A DNA stretch of 64,000 bases from Ziziphus jujuba (lineage: Eukaryota; Streptophyta; Magnoliopsida; Rosales; Rhamnaceae), in contig NC_083383.1 of NCBI RefSeq assembly GCF_031755915.1, positions 29,945,501 through 30,009,500 of the forward strand, written 5' to 3'. Shown in pieces: positions 11,471 to 24,236 of this stretch (position 1 is its first letter; each line of letters begins with the position of its first letter). The position numbers and the translations under genes are program-made. The notes beneath the pieces are model-generated. The model searched no databases, was not told where the DNA came from, and was given only the letters and a program-made list of their open reading frames with translations.

Positions 11471-11752
11471 GCATACACTTAACAAGTAGTATCAGGGCTA
11501 AGATTAAGTAAGACTTGTTGTGATTGGTAATCCATGTTGTAGCATTTATTATGCAACTTCTAATTAAGCATATCCTACATGGTGATAACTCGTATAATGA
11601 AATAGGTAACATTTTTTCTTTTGTCAACCGACACATAGATCTAAATATTTATACAATTTTTATCTATTGAGTGGTATGGTTAGGCAGAAATACGAAATGC
11701 CATAATCGTTTACAAAAGCTAATACACATATATAGAGAGTTTTGATATGCTG
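11471..11752 (+). repeat. Copia LTR block copy 1 (right end), PBS-like site and leader
   Basis: After GCAT the interrupted copy resumes and aligns base for base with 12162-12190. It includes TAGTATCAGGG (PBS-like, about 11488) and a leader (GACTTGTTGTGATTGGTAATCC) that parallels 12200-12230. Beyond about 11545 the sequence is unrecognised and AT-rich. This leaves two LTR-PBS units in tandem before one coding remnant. Confidence 0.5.
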
Positions 11753-12174
11753 AAAATATAATTCTCACTTTATATTGGATACCTAAGATGTGATAAATGT
11801 TAAAGATTGCTAATTGTCCAACTAGGATTTTAATATTAACTCATTAATTTAGGTAGCATATTCAGCATTTAATATGTCAACATAATAACAAATGTATAAA
11901 TATACAATAAGAAATGTTATTTGTTAATGTTAGTGACCATTATTAGTGGGAGTTATATACCATATGATCATTAAGTGGTTGTCAAAAGTCCAGTTGGTAA
12001 TGACCATTAGTAATTGTTGGGAGATGCAAATAAAGTCCAACATCGATAGGAAACTCAAAGAAAATCCACCGCATAACCTAAATGGGCTACTTTATCAATT
12101 ACCAATTGGTTTTGGGTTGAAATCTCACTTGTGCTTGGGTAAGTGGGCTTGTCAAAATGGGTTGGAGACACCCA
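11753..12174 (+). repeat. Old copia LTR-like block, copy 2
   Basis: This is the uninterrupted copy of the block at 530-929. It ends ACACCCA, five bases before the PBS-like TGGTATTAGA (12180-12189). Its length is about 420 bp, and the left boundary is approximate. A TGTTGGGAG at 12017 could be an alternative LTR start, which would make the true LTR shorter. Confidence 0.55.
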
Positions 12175-12260
12175 GGAAATGGTATTAGATCTAAGGTTAG
12201 GTGAGACTTGTTTTGATTGGTGATCCAATGGTGTTTTCTCCCAGATCTGAGTAATACTGG

Positions 12261-14327
12261 ATGTCGACATCAAAGTATGAGATCAAAAAGTTCGATGGGA
12301 ACAACGATTTCAGTCTTTAAAAATTGAAGATGATGGCTCTGCTTGGGAATCTTAGACTAGACAAAGCAATCACAAATGAGTTAAGTACAGCAGAGGTTGG
12401 TAGAGAAGAAATCAAGAGTAAGGCGAAAACATCATAATACTGAGTCTATGAGATCAGGTTCTTCAATCTCAAAGGAATCCAGTGCTGAAGCTTCAGAAGA
12501 TCCCAAAGGAATCTAGTGTTGTAACCATTAGGAAGAAACTGAATGACAAATATATGGTAAAGTCAATTCTTAAAATGATTTATCTTAAATAGAGATTCTT
12601 TGGGTTTCAAGTGGATGAAAGCAAATCTGTTAGTGTAAACATTGATGAGTTTACAAAATTGATTCAGGATTTGGAAAATCTAGAAATCGAATTGATGACA
12701 AAGATCAAGCAGTGATCTTGTTGAACTCATTACTTAAGGCGTGTGACCAATTGAAGGATACACTTAAGTACAGTTAGGAGAAGCTTTCACTGGGTGAAGT
12801 TATCAGTGCAATCCAGGTAAAGGAGTTTGATATGAAGATAGAGGGAAATCATAATTTAAATGTTGGAAAAGATTTAATAATAAAGGAAGATTTTACTAGA
12901 GGAGTGAGAATGATGGAGGTCATAGAAGACAAGAATCTAAGTCTCAATTTGGGAAGAAATGTTACTTCTGTAAAAAGGTGGGGCATTTTAGGCATGACTA
13001 TTCAAAGAGGGGGAAGAACGATCAGGGATATGACAGATGTTGTTAATTTTAATGGTGACTTTATAAAAATGTTGTTTGCTGTAGATAGGTGTACTCTAGA
13101 TGCTCTCTAGATGCTCATTCCATATATGTCATTACAAAAAATGGTTTACTGGATATCAAAAAACAAATGGTGTCGAGGTTCTTATGGGGAGCAACACATT
13201 ATTGAAGGTTTTTGGTATTACTTTTCTGAAGTTGAAGCTGGATAATGGGATGGAAAAAGTTCTCACCAATGTTAGGCATGTTCTAGAGTTGAAGAGGAAT
13301 TTGATATTTATTGAGATATTAGATGAATGGTTATACTATTAGGCTAAAAAATAACAGATTAAAGGAGTTAAGAGGTTCGATGATTATCATGACAATATCA
13401 AAATAGAATGGCTTGTATATCCTGGATGAAAAGGTTGTGCTCGGTTTAACTAGAGTTGTGTTAGATCATAAGCCTATAACTAGACTTTGGCACATGTTAT
13501 TAGACCATGTGAGTGATAAAGGACTTCAATTTTTAGTAAGCAAAGAGTCTTTATCAATAAAGGAATTTTTAAGTATTTCTACTTAGAATATGGGGGCCGA
13601 CAAATGCAAACTGAAGTAATGGTGATAGTTATGATACGAGGTGACTATGAAATGTACATCTATTAGCATAAGAAATTGTACAATATGTGGTAGAAACTCA
13701 AGGTATCAACTTTGATATTGTGTTGTAGGAATGTATCTTATTCAGGGAGGTGAAATCATCTCAATGGCGCACTACTAAGAAAGAAGAGTTGGATGTGGAG
13801 AATGTTCACATTCAATTTAGATACACTTAGGAATGGCAACATATTATGGTCTGGAGTTGGAGCAGATGACATGAAGATTGCTTTCTTTCACAGTAGTCTG
13901 GAAGAAAGAATTTGGATGAAGCAGTTAGAAGCCTTTAAGATTTCTGGTTCCAAAGACAATTTATGTTTGTTCGAAAAGTCTTTGGATGGGCTAAAGGAGG
14001 CACCTAGGAGTACCTAAAGTTTGACAAATATAAGGTTAGTAAGGGTTTCAATGAATCGAGACTTAATTGTTATGCTTACTCCTAGAAGCCGGGACTAGGA
14101 AGTTTGTTTACTTGTTACATAATGTTGATGCTATGTAGCAACTGATTGGAAGGCATACAATGATAATCAGTGGATTGAAGTCTATTCTGAAATTTAATAT
14201 GAAAGATCTTGTTCTTACGAAGATGATCCTTTGTATGGAAATCTAAAGAGGGAAACTTAGAAGCAAGTTAAGTCTCACATAAGTTGAGAATGTATTAGGC
14301 AGATTAGGATGTTGAATAGACCTGTGA
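12261..14327 (+). pseudogene. Degraded Ty1/copia gag-pol, first part
   Basis: Translation from the ATG gives a copia Gag start (MSTSKYEIKKFDGNNDFSL) with a stop at codon 20 (12318-12320) where the family has Trp. A zinc knuckle near 12958 (CYFCKKVGHFRHDY) has lost its last Cys. Further on are remnants of the protease/pre-integrase region (DNGMEKVLTNVRHV, 13240-13285), GAG-pre-integrase (RLWHMLLDHVSDKG, about 13483) and reverse transcriptase (EERIWMKQLEAF, and SLDGLKEAPRS at about 13980-14016). Most of the integrase is missing. Many stops and shifts show long inactivity. The remnant is split at 14327 by a solo gypsy LTR and resumes at 17091. Confidence 0.8.
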
Positions 14328-17090
14328 TGACAAGACCGTCCCCGAGCTTCTCCCCAAATGTTGAAAGTGGTCCCCCCAAGGAAACCCCATCAAAATAGTA
14401 CCAAAAAATCTAGGGCAACCTCTCATAAAATGGATATAACCCAATAGAATAAGTAGAATGTCAATAATACCTCTAAAAGATTTTTCAAAAATCAACAATA
14501 TCAAATCAAGAGTTCCAAAATCCAAAAAAAAAAGAGAAACAAAATAAAGAGTTATACATATCAAGTCAATTCACCAGAGCAATCAAAAGAAGTGCAAGAA
14601 TTTAAGACTAAATAAAAGACAATATAAATGATAAATCCAATGGAAGTATGCGAAAAGAAATACATCAACAATGGAATAACAATAATGATAAAGATATGAG
14701 ATGATGATATACTGGAAAGATAATGAAGATGTCAGATGCATTATGTGTAATCTATCATCTGAAGTCTAAAGGAACAATTTAAAAATATAAACTATAGACA
14801 AGCTCAGTGAGTGGAATAAAATAATAATGTGAAAATAGCCAATTAATTTTAAAACTTTTCACTCAAGACCTCAGTTTCACTCTTTTGAAAAGTTTCCCTT
14901 TTAAAAACTATTTCATAAAACCCAATTTATACCCTCAAAACAATATCATAGAAAGAGGATTTCATAATTAAAGAATTTAAAATATCATTATCCAATTGAA
15001 ACATAAATTTAATGTTAAATAATAAACTAGATAATCATAATTTAAAAACAATAATGAAACGTAATAAAACCACCAAAATATGCATATAAGAGAGAACATA
15101 TAGAATGTATCATACAATATACCTAGTATTATCAAATGGTATATGATATCCTGAAATACCACCAGACAATAAAAAGATACACAGAAACCAATGTCATGAA
15201 AGAGTGACACACAACTCATTATCGATGATAGCATACAACTAATCATAATTTTTTAATATTGTGATTATACACTAAGCATGTGTGTTTGACTAATAACATC
15301 TAATAGAACCACTAGTACTATATGGTACACCTTTTAAAAATAGCAGTACAATATTCACAATAACTCTTTTCAAAATAACACTTTATATTTTTCCCAAACA
15401 AATTTGATACTATAATCTAGAATTTAATATTCAAACTCGATCATTTAGTCAAATATTTGAAATTATTATTTCTTGCCAAAACATAAATACCAAAAGTAAA
15501 AACTTAACACCATAAACCACTTTAAGCACTTTGAAATACAAAACACTTACATATACCTCAAAATATAAAATTTCTAATTTACTTTTTTAAAACCAAATAT
15601 TTTTCAAAAATATTAAAACATTAATTCAAATACTACGATATTTAAATACCAAAATTTTCCAATTTACCATGAACTAGTTAGAATTGAAAATAATTTAAAA
15701 ACTTGTTAAAATTCCTATGAAATGATAAAACGTATATGTAAAAGTATATATCCATATATATATATACACGATAAGCATTTAAACCAAACCATATATATAA
15801 AACATTCAAACTTTATAATTCCATACCAATATGCCTAAAATCATTTAAAAGCATAAACAACTAACAAATACCGCCAGTGTTCACTCCTACTCCTTCTCAA
15901 AATCACCTCCAAGCATATACCAAGGCCTCTAATATGATAAAATATTTTTTGGATGTTAGAAAAAGCATTCATGCATATCAAATATCTTAAAATACTCTAT
16001 ACAACTCCTAGATCATATAAATTAGACATCGAAGGGTTTAATTATACTATGATCCTTTAGGATCCAGTATCTAAAATTGAGATTTTTCATCCAAAAACCA
16101 ATTTATTGAAATTAAACGTTCTATTGGATCCCACTAATCCTAATTACACTAATCCAACTTTAATTTTGTCTAATTTGTTCAATTATATCTAAATACAATT
16201 CAAATTTATCTGATTTTTAACTAATTACTCCAAAAATGAAAAAATTATCAAACGATATTTAAAATTTACAAACTTTATATCAATGGAAAGCTTGTGAAAT
16301 GGGTAACAAGAATTAAGCTTTTCTTAGTTAAAAAACATCGCCAGTGGCCGAAAAACACATCGAAATATTATATTAAATTTGATGTTGATAGATCTCTCAA
16401 ATCGTAAGGTAGTTTGACAAACAAAGGCCAGATTCGAGTTTAAAGGATCCAAAATAGGAAGGTAGGATGTCTAAGATGGCCTAAAATGGCCAAAAATCTT
16501 ACCAACTTGTTGACGACCCAAGGCGGCGCCATTGTGGCTTCCAGGTGGCAATCTGAGCACATCGACCATCTGATTACTGTGAAATTTTACTAGTTGGTTG
16601 GTTTTGAGATGGGCAAAGTGTGTTCTAGCATGTGTGATGTTTGGGCAGTCAAAATTCAATCAATTTTGGTTAACCCGAATTTTTAAAATGTGGGTATGCA
16701 GGTCAACCAAGTATCAAGAAAGTTTGCAGCTGTTCACATAGGTTTTGGGTTTTTAGGGGCAATTCGGGTATTTCAAAATATTTGGTTCCCAAGGCACACC
16801 CTCCTAGGTATATATGAGCTCTTGGACGACTAACAAACAAAAATCTTGGACTGGTTTGGATACCTATATAATATTGATGTTTAAAAACTTCCCAGAATCA
16901 TAACTTATATTTAGGTGTGCTGCTAGTATACGAACTCGTATCGATAAGCTTTAGACTATAGTATATTGGTCAAACCAAAATTCTTTACCATTCAAAAAGT
17001 AAAATTTCGAACCCATGAATTAACAGTTTAGTTGGTTAAACTTGTTCAAAATTTAAAAATTTTGGGCATTTACTGGGACAGGATGTTACA
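14328..17090 (-). mobile_element. Old solo LTR of the gypsy family, minus strand
   Basis: The left end TGACAAGACCGTCC is a diverged reverse complement of the family LTR end. The right end GGGACAGGATGTTACA is the reverse complement of the family start (TGTAACACCCCGTCCC). Its length of 2763 bp fits the family. The flanks are TGTGA (14323-14327) and TGTGC (17091-17095), a target duplication with one change. The copia reading continues across it. No internal gag-pol remains, which fits LTR-LTR recombination. Divergence and AT-richness mark it as the oldest of the family here. Confidence 0.75.
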
Positions 17091-17580
17091 TGTGCCTATC
17101 CACATACCCTTTCTTATGGAACTTTCTTTGGCAGACTCTCTTACAATAGATGAAGGTAAGTTAAAAATGGATGACATCTAGTATCTATCTACAAACAGAA
17201 ACTTGGTTTATATTGTAAGTCTTGTTAGAGATATGTAAGCAATCAAGAAATGGTGTGTTGCCATAGATTGATGTGGATTCTAAGATACATGAAAAGATCA
17301 ACTATTGTTGACTTGGTGTTTGAATAGAACTCACTATCTGAGATTGCCTTTGGCACGTGTAATCTGACGATCAATTTGAAAGCAAAATTGCAACATATTG
17401 TCGAGTTTTCCAGTATATAAATAGAGTATGTTGTGGCAATTGAAATGGTGAAGGAATGATTGCGGCTCAGAATCATCAAGGATGATGTTATAGGCAGAAG
17501 GGACAACAACATGGTAGAAATTTCTATGAAAAAGAACCCTAGAGATATGATAACTGAAGTATTGGGTACTTGAAAGCTCA
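17091..17580 (+). pseudogene. Degraded Ty1/copia pol, C-terminal part
   Basis: This continues the copia remnant after the solo LTR. A connection region is followed by broken RNase H matches, for example the IEYVVAIEMVKE region near 17425-17460, which corresponds to the family's TEAEYMA...KEA motif. Frequent stops make it coding-dead. Homology fades before 17600. Confidence 0.55.
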
Positions 17581-17820
17581 TGTTGTCTAAAAGCTTGAAC
17601 AGTCTTTGTCAAACTTGAAAAAGTAGGACAGTGAGGTGGATAATCACATTTGGAGTCAAGATGGAGATTTGTGAGATATGAGTCAAAATGTGAAAATTGA
17701 TTAGCCAAAAATTAGCTATCCATGAGCTAGCAATAAGTTGGCAATTTACAACTAGTACTGAGTTGGTGATATAGCTTATCTAATATTTCATTCTTATCAC
17801 ATCTTTTGTAACTGTAGTAC

Positions 17821-18122
17821 AAAAGGGGGTGATAGGGACTAAAACAAAAGTGACAAAGTTAGATAGATTAGAGTTTAAAAGCCTGGTGTGTGTAGAGCAC
17901 TCTGTGAGGATTTGAGACTCATTGTATTGGAGGTCTGTCTAGTAGGATAGTTATTTCTATTTATCTAAGAAATTCCTTAGTATGTAACTTGTTTTATATG
18001 GTACACTGAATTCTCCCCTCCCCGTGGACATAGATCTGGTTTTAGATCTAACCACGTAAATTTATGGTGTTTCTTATTTCTTCTACATTTATTTGTTTTC
18101 TTCATTTATGTTTAATCCAACA
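17821..18122 (+). repeat. Polypurine tract plus copia-type LTR remnant
   Basis: AAAAGGGGG (17821-17829) is followed by TGATAGGGAC and a 293-bp segment ending AATCCAACA. Its second half has the arrangement of copia R/U5 regions (CCCGTGGACATAGATC, then CCACGTAAATTTATGG). It does not match the blocks at 530 or 11753. It is therefore either a foreign 3' LTR joined to this relic or a separate fragment. Confidence 0.4.
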
Positions 18123-18147
18123 AATGTACTTAATCTGGTGGCTACCA

Positions 18148-21048
18148 TGTAACACCCCGTCCCGAACCATGTCGGAAGTTTTGCACGTTGACCGAGGTGA
18201 CTGTTGACTTTGACCGTTGACCAAAGGGGTCAAAAGTTGACTTTTTGACCCGGTCGGAATTCTAGGTTGACTGAGATACCGTTACAAAGTACACGTTGGC
18301 ACGAGTTCGTAGACTGGTAGCACGTAAAAAACGGAGCTACGGTTTGAAAGTTATGGGCAAAATAAGTTGAGGTTCAAACTGTCCAAAAGGTGCCGGGAGT
18401 TGACTTTTTCTCGAGATGTAATTTTGGGTTGACTCTTGTATGGTTGTAAAGGACTCGTCGATACGAGTTCATAGACTAGCGGCACGCTTGAATCGGACGC
18501 TTGGTTAAAAAGTTATGGACGTTTGAAATTCGCCGGATACCGTATTATTTTAATATATCTGGCTTAAGTGCACAGTAACGCCACGTGTCAGCTTCTGATG
18601 GGTCCACGTGGCATGAACAGTGTCACACAGGGGTTTTTATTTGTTAAAACTCTCGGGGAAGAGAGAGAAAGAGAGAGAGGAGAGAGAAAGAGAGAGAGAG
18701 AGAGAGTCGCCGGCCACCAGAGATTTTCAAATTTTCCGGCCGAGTTACTGTACACGCACCGGCCAGCAAGGTTGCCCTCCCCATTTCCGAAGATCGGCGG
18801 CGAGTTTTTCCCCTCCACCGCCGGCCACCGCAAATCGACCCACTTCCGGCCACACGCGCCATACACCGTTGATCCTCTCCTCAAGTCCGGCTGACCCACC
18901 AAAAATCACGGCCATCGGACCACCGACGCGCCGGGATCGGAGCATTTTCCGGCGAGGGGCCGGAAATCTTCAAACGGTGATTTCTCCGCCGTCCGACCTC
19001 CGTTTTGCTCACCGCCGGTCCCGTTGGATTGCTCTCCTCACGATCTACAAGTCTGCAAAATTTCACGACCAACGGCCACCGCACGCGCCGCCGCCGGCGA
19101 CGGTTGCCGGTGACCGCGGCGGCTCGCCGAAAAGTACTGTTCCGGCAAGTACCCAGTTTTCCGGCTGGCTCCAGTCCGCTGTGTTCGACCTCCTGAACCC
19201 GAATCCTGCATCCGTTTCCACCAATTCGCGACGGTTTGGGAGAATTGTGGAGCCAAAATCTGAAAAGCTTCCCGGCGAAATTCAAACCCCGTCGGGTACG
19301 ATCCTTGGAAATTGAGACCGAATCTGTGATCAGCATCACTCGAGCTTTGATTCGGTATATAACTCGTAAATTCTAGATATCGTTTGTGTTATGACCCCCC
19401 CGGGTACCGGGTATCATTTATCCGAATAAAATATTAATTTATTTGACTGTCTGTGAATTTTGTTCTAGGAGCACCGGTGAGTCGTAGAATTGATCCCGTA
19501 GTGGATCGTGGTTTAATTGCGTGCTCCAGGTGAGTGACCCACCTTCAAATTTATTTGGGGAATTTAATTGGTGAATATATTATGTGTGATTGAAATATTT
19601 GGAAATTAATTTCTTGTGCCAAATATTTATTGGATTTATTGTGGAATTATTTATGAATTTATTGGATTTAAGAAAATGTGCATTTTACAAATTTATGCCA
19701 TGTGAAATTATTTTATGGTTTTGAGGACTTTGAAATTGGTGTGGTTTTAATGGTAAATTGGGTACGATTTGATTTTCAAATATTTCAAGGAAAATATTTG
19801 GTTATGTTGGTGATTTCAATTTTTATAAAATATGCCCATGGAATATTTTGAGATTTGATTATGATATTTCAAGAAATTATTTATGCTTGGAAAAATGTGG
19901 ATATTTGAATTGATGGATTTGGGAGTTGGTGGATTTGAAAATCATGGAATTTATGGTATTGATTATAAAGAAATAACGGAGAATTTCCAGGTTCAAGCGG
20001 ATGGATTATGCCCGCTATGTTTATGAAAAATGTGAAATTTGTTTTATAATTTAAATTGTGGATTTTATGATTTTTAGATGCACCGTGCACGTACTGGTGT
20101 TCTGATTATGTGATATGGTATATGTGATATGGATATTGTGCACACGGATATGATTAGCGCGCAGGTGGGTGTGAGTAGCGCGCAGGTGATATTATGAGGG
20201 TGTCCTGTGGATGCCATCGGAGAGGGTGGCCACCCCCCCTTGGCCGGGACACCAGGTTAGCAGCGGCGCAGTGGGACGCCACGCGACCGTATGCCGGTTT
20301 CTTTCTATAACCTCCTGTCTGGCGGTACCTTGGGACGCTGGGTACTGTTGGCGCCACTGGTATATAGTGGGTGCATCAAATGATTTTCAGAACTGTGTTT
20401 TAAAAATAAAATGTTTTAAAACTGTATTGGAGTTAAAATTAATTATTATTGTTTGGATATTTATTTGATGTCTTGGTTTTCGGGGAATATGAATAAAGGG
20501 TTTTGTGAAAATGTTTTAAAAGGGGAACCTTTCCAACTGAGAGAATTGTAAGGGTTTTGAGAGAAATTATTATTTTCCAATTAATTATTATCTATCTACT
20601 GTATTACTGTGGTATTATATTGTATAGTAGATAGGGTCACTCACTGAGATGATTAGCATCTCACACTCTTAAATTTCGTTCCTCTAGGTACCAGGTTATC
20701 GGCTTTTATCCGGAGCGGACTTGATCTTCATCGCTGTTTTACTTCGTGAAGTACCCGTTTATTCTTTTATTGCAGTTGTACTATTTCTTTCACTCTTGTT
20801 GTATTTACTTTGCACTGGATTACTGTATTTTTATTTTGAAGTGCTGCAATTTATGGAATCAATTTGTAGTATTGTGGGAGGAATAAGGGGATGTTTATAG
20901 AAGTGTGTTTTCAGTGCAGGTAATTTGTGGTAAGTAAATCCCTTAGGGGAGGCTCTGCCGGATTTTCCGTTGGAGGGTTCGGTAGGGTTTCCCTGGGATC
21001 AGGGCTAGTCTAGGGTTCCGGGGAAGGAATTCTGGACGGGTCCTGACA
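18148..21048 (+). mobile_element. Solo gypsy LTR, plus strand, with perfect TSD
   Basis: It runs from TGTAACACCCCGTCCCG to GGACGGGTCCTGACA (2901 bp) and is homologous along its whole length to 8444-11470. It is flanked by TACCA at 18143-18147 and 21049-21053, a perfect 5-bp target duplication. No internal sequence remains, so it is a solo LTR left by intra-element recombination. It keeps the W-box cluster (18185-18440), the GA-rich tract and the landmark TTGGCGCCACTGG. It differs from the right LTR by many substitutions and some indels, so it is clearly older than the 930-11470 pair. Confidence 0.95.
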
Positions 21049-21053
21049 TACCA

Positions 21054-21279
21054 ACTTATCATCATATGTGTTGATAGGTTGCATTTGGGCTTGGGTAACA
21101 CCAAACACACTTCGGTACCTAAGAGTAATGAAACCCAGATTTTGGGTTCAAGACTTGGTGGTAAAATTTCAGCTATCCAACTTATTCAAAAAAAAAAAAG
21201 AAAACGAAAAGAAAACGAAAAGAAAAAAAGGTTTACTTTTCCGTTTAATATATAATTAAATGCCACTAAAGGCTGTATT
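21054..21279. other. Short spacer with A-rich tract; no gene
   Basis: A non-coding spacer ends in an A/G-rich run (21188-21230). A GGTTCAAGACTTGG segment before the A-run recalls a pol III B box, but this is too weak to call a SINE. Confidence 0.4.
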
Positions 21280-21452
21280 TAATATTTTTTAAAACCTATT
21301 AGCATAAGTCTATATTTGGAGAAATTATTTCGTACACACGATGTACGATGATGTAGTACGTTAACCTATTAAAATTTGCCATGTCAAAATAATTGGTGAA
21401 ATCATGTTTAGTAACTAAATCAGGCCTAATACTAAGCAAACTTCTTTTCTGT
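21280..21452 (+). repeat. Left arm of an inverted repeat (MITE-like) around copia 2
   Basis: This is the approximate reverse complement of 29709-29880. Shared landmarks are TTTTTTAAAAC, TTGGAGAAATTATT, GTTAACCT, TTTGCCATGTCAAAATAAT and TAGTAACTAAATCAG. Without the copia insertion the arms would lie about 500 bp apart, a size typical of a MITE or other short TIR element. Confidence 0.6.
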
Positions 21453-21915
21453 ATATTTTTGCAAACAATAAAATTTATTTCCTCCTTTAAAATAAAATTC
21501 TAAACATAAAAAACTGCCTCTTAATATAGCTATTGACGTTTTTTATCATCCTAGGTTTCGACAAATCTTCTTCTTCCTCTTCTTCTTCTTCTTTTTTAAG
21601 TATATATTGCAAATCTTATCATGGTTAACCAAATGCCTAGAGCCTCTTAATGGGGAATGGTAGGAAGCTTTCCTATTGTATTCAATTTTTGGGCAATTCT
21701 ATATGGAAAGGGAGGAGTAATTTCGATAGTCTTATTAACTTAAGGCACTACTCATGTCATTGTCCGCTTAAATCTTGAGAACCAAGACAAGAACATGAAC
21801 TTACAAATCGGTTTGTGTACGGAGTACTAGCAGTCTTGAAATTACTTTTAGGTTGTTCTATTCTTTACTTCCTCTCTCTTCCATACCGATAAATGCTAAA
21901 ACAAAAACAATCTAT
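21453..21915. other. Non-coding interior of the MITE-like sequence
   Basis: AT-rich sequence with a TTC-rich run at about 21568-21597. I see no coding potential. Confidence 0.4.
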
Positions 21916-21920
21916 AGATC

Positions 21921-22413
21921 TGTTGGATTAATACTCTTGGAGCAAACTAATCCATGATTAGGAGCCTTGATTAATAATGAGCCGTAGAATCCCCAAACTA
22001 GCTCATTAATTGACAGAGCCTATTTAATTGATTATTAAGATACAAGAAAGAGCCCATTAATTGGGCCCAAGGTGTTATTAAACCCTAGGAGGATTAGGGT
22101 TAGCAGTCTATAAATATACTGTTTACTAGCCTCCAGTTAATAAGTTTAACGTATTATTTTCTAGATATTTAGAATCTCAGTAGAAAAAAAAACACCTTGA
22201 GAGAAAAACAGAAACTGTGAGTTTCAGAGGTTTTTTCAGATTAATCTTCTTGTTTCGTTTTGTGATCAGGTGCGTCCACACGCAGATCTGTCGCTTAGAG
22301 AATAGTTTGGAAGGTTCTACACTAAATGTTAGTAAACTTATGGATAATGACATAATTTATTGCACGCTTTATTCAATCTTGATCAGGCTTCCGCTGTGTG
22401 TATGATACTAGCA
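21921..22413 (+). repeat. 5' LTR of copia element 2
   Basis: It starts TGTTGGATTAATACTC and ends TATGATACTAGCA (493 bp). It matches 29091-29664 apart from scattered substitutions and an 81-bp duplication present only in the 3' copy. Confidence 0.93.
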
Positions 22414-22415
22414 AT

Positions 22416-22427
22416 TGGTATCAGAGC
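22416..22427 (+). other. Primer binding site of copia element 2
   Basis: TGGTATCAGAGC lies two bases after the LTR end. It is complementary to the initiator tRNA-Met 3' end. Confidence 0.85.
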
Positions 22428-24236
22428 TGTGATTGAATCGGTGTGTGATAAAATGAATCCATTTTTTATTTTTCATGTATATATGATGTATATTAGATAT
22501 ATGGCACCTAGGATTCTATTATTCATGTTATTTATATTTTTTTTTTATTATGAATGAATGATTTGGTTTTGGCCTTAATCCATGGTAAATTTTTACTTGT
22601 ATATTTTTTTTTTTGGGATGTAACAAGGAGGCTAATCATAAAATTAGGGTTGCCTCCTTGATTGATTTACTTATTTATTTTTCCTGCAATTTTATTTGAA
22701 TTTTTTTTTATGTAAATTCGGATTTATTGGAAAAATATGTAAAAGTACCCAAAAAAAATTGTATACTCGTTGTTGTTCATCATTTTTTGTGTGTATTGGA
22801 GCTGCGGCTTGATAGATCAACATCGTAAGAAGTTGAAGGACACGAAGTAGGATCGGTGGGAGGAGAACAGTCGCCGGAAACACCTGCACGCACCCACACG
22901 CGCCACTCAAAGCGGCTGAGAGTGGGATTCACGCGCCTGAATTCATCAGGCGTGTGGAGGGGCGTGCATGATCGGATTTTGATGATTGTTTGTGGGTAGA
23001 TTCCTTATTTGGGTATCTACCTTCCTGTAAAATTTCATGGTGATCTGAGTTTTGTGTGGTGACTGGCGGCGGTTTTGGTGATCGGGATCAATAGGGGACT
23101 TGTTAGGGTTTTGTGTTTTTTGGGCTAAAAATCTTAGAAACCAATTCTAACTTGGCCCACACCCCATTGACTTGCAAGATTTGAAGAAAAGAAGAAGTAC
23201 GGGCCAGATATTAAGTTGGGTTTTTTGGGCCTATTGGGCTTGTAATTTTTCTTTTCTAGGAAACCATGGATTAGGGCCTATTAATTATTCTATGTTTATA
23301 ATTGTTTAAATTATATGGATATAACATGTGATATGTGCTTAACATGTCATTTAGAATAGGTGGTGCCATATAATTGCATCATTTGATATATACATGTGCA
23401 TAATAATATTTGTTTTATCTAGATAATATTATTATGGAAAACCCTAATTAATTAATGTAAAATATTGAATGGGTGAAGGTTTTAAAGAATTAATTTAATT
23501 AATTTAAAACTTGCGAGCTCCATTAAGGGTCCAATAATAAAATGGTTATGTGATACCCCAATGGATAAACATGACCAGATTTTATTGGATTGGATCTAAA
23601 ATAATTTCAAAATTTTAATAAGGTTGTACGGCCCAACGTCAACAATACTTAGATATTAAAGATAATTTTGAAATTAAAATTAATGGTTATTACATTCAAT
23701 TTTAATGACATTAATAATCCTCCCAACGAGACTCTGTTAGTGTTATTAAAAGCCCAAAGATTATTGAAATAATGGTTGATTTTAAAATTAATTTTTGAAT
23801 GATGTGTGTTTGTGTTATCTGAGAAGGCTCTGTTTAAGGAGGTAGGTTTTTAAGGAGTCTGAGACCCACCTCACCTTTTCTAGGAGCTGACTTGGTAGGA
23901 CACTATACATATCGGGTTCAAAAAGTTTTAATTTTTTAATCAATTTTGAGTGGTATATTTTGGGGTTATCTAAGAAGGCTCTGTCTAAGGAGGTAGGTTT
24001 TTAAGGAGTCTGAGACCCACCTCACCTTCCCTGAGAGCTAACTTAGTAGGACATTAAAATATACCATCTTCAAAATTTAATTTATTACAAATGTTTTACC
24101 CAACGTAAGTATTTGTAATGGAAATTAAATTATTGTTGCAATAAACATTAATAATAAGTAGTTTAAGGGATCTACATATTTGTATGTTTGTTGTGTTGAT
24201 TATGTGTTAATATGTGTGCATTTTAATTTTTAGAAA
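22428..24236 (+). other. Long leader of copia element 2 with a duplicated motif
   Basis: About 1.8 kb separates PBS and gag, with no convincing long frame. Two near-identical direct repeats of about 90 bp (23814-23903 and 23965-24053) share GAGAAGGCTCTG/TAAGAAGGCTCTG, AAGGAGGTAGGTTTTTAAGG and CTGAGACCCACCTCACC. Within each copy AGGTAGGT can pair with ACCCACCT to form a hairpin. Confidence 0.6.

Noticed and set aside
17821..18122. 3' LTR partner of the copia block at 11753-12174
   Set aside because: The two sequences are not homologous, so they cannot be the two LTRs of one intact element.
21100..21210. Possible SINE (B-box-like GGTTCAAGACTTGG followed by an A-run)
   Set aside because: No A box and no target duplication could be identified.
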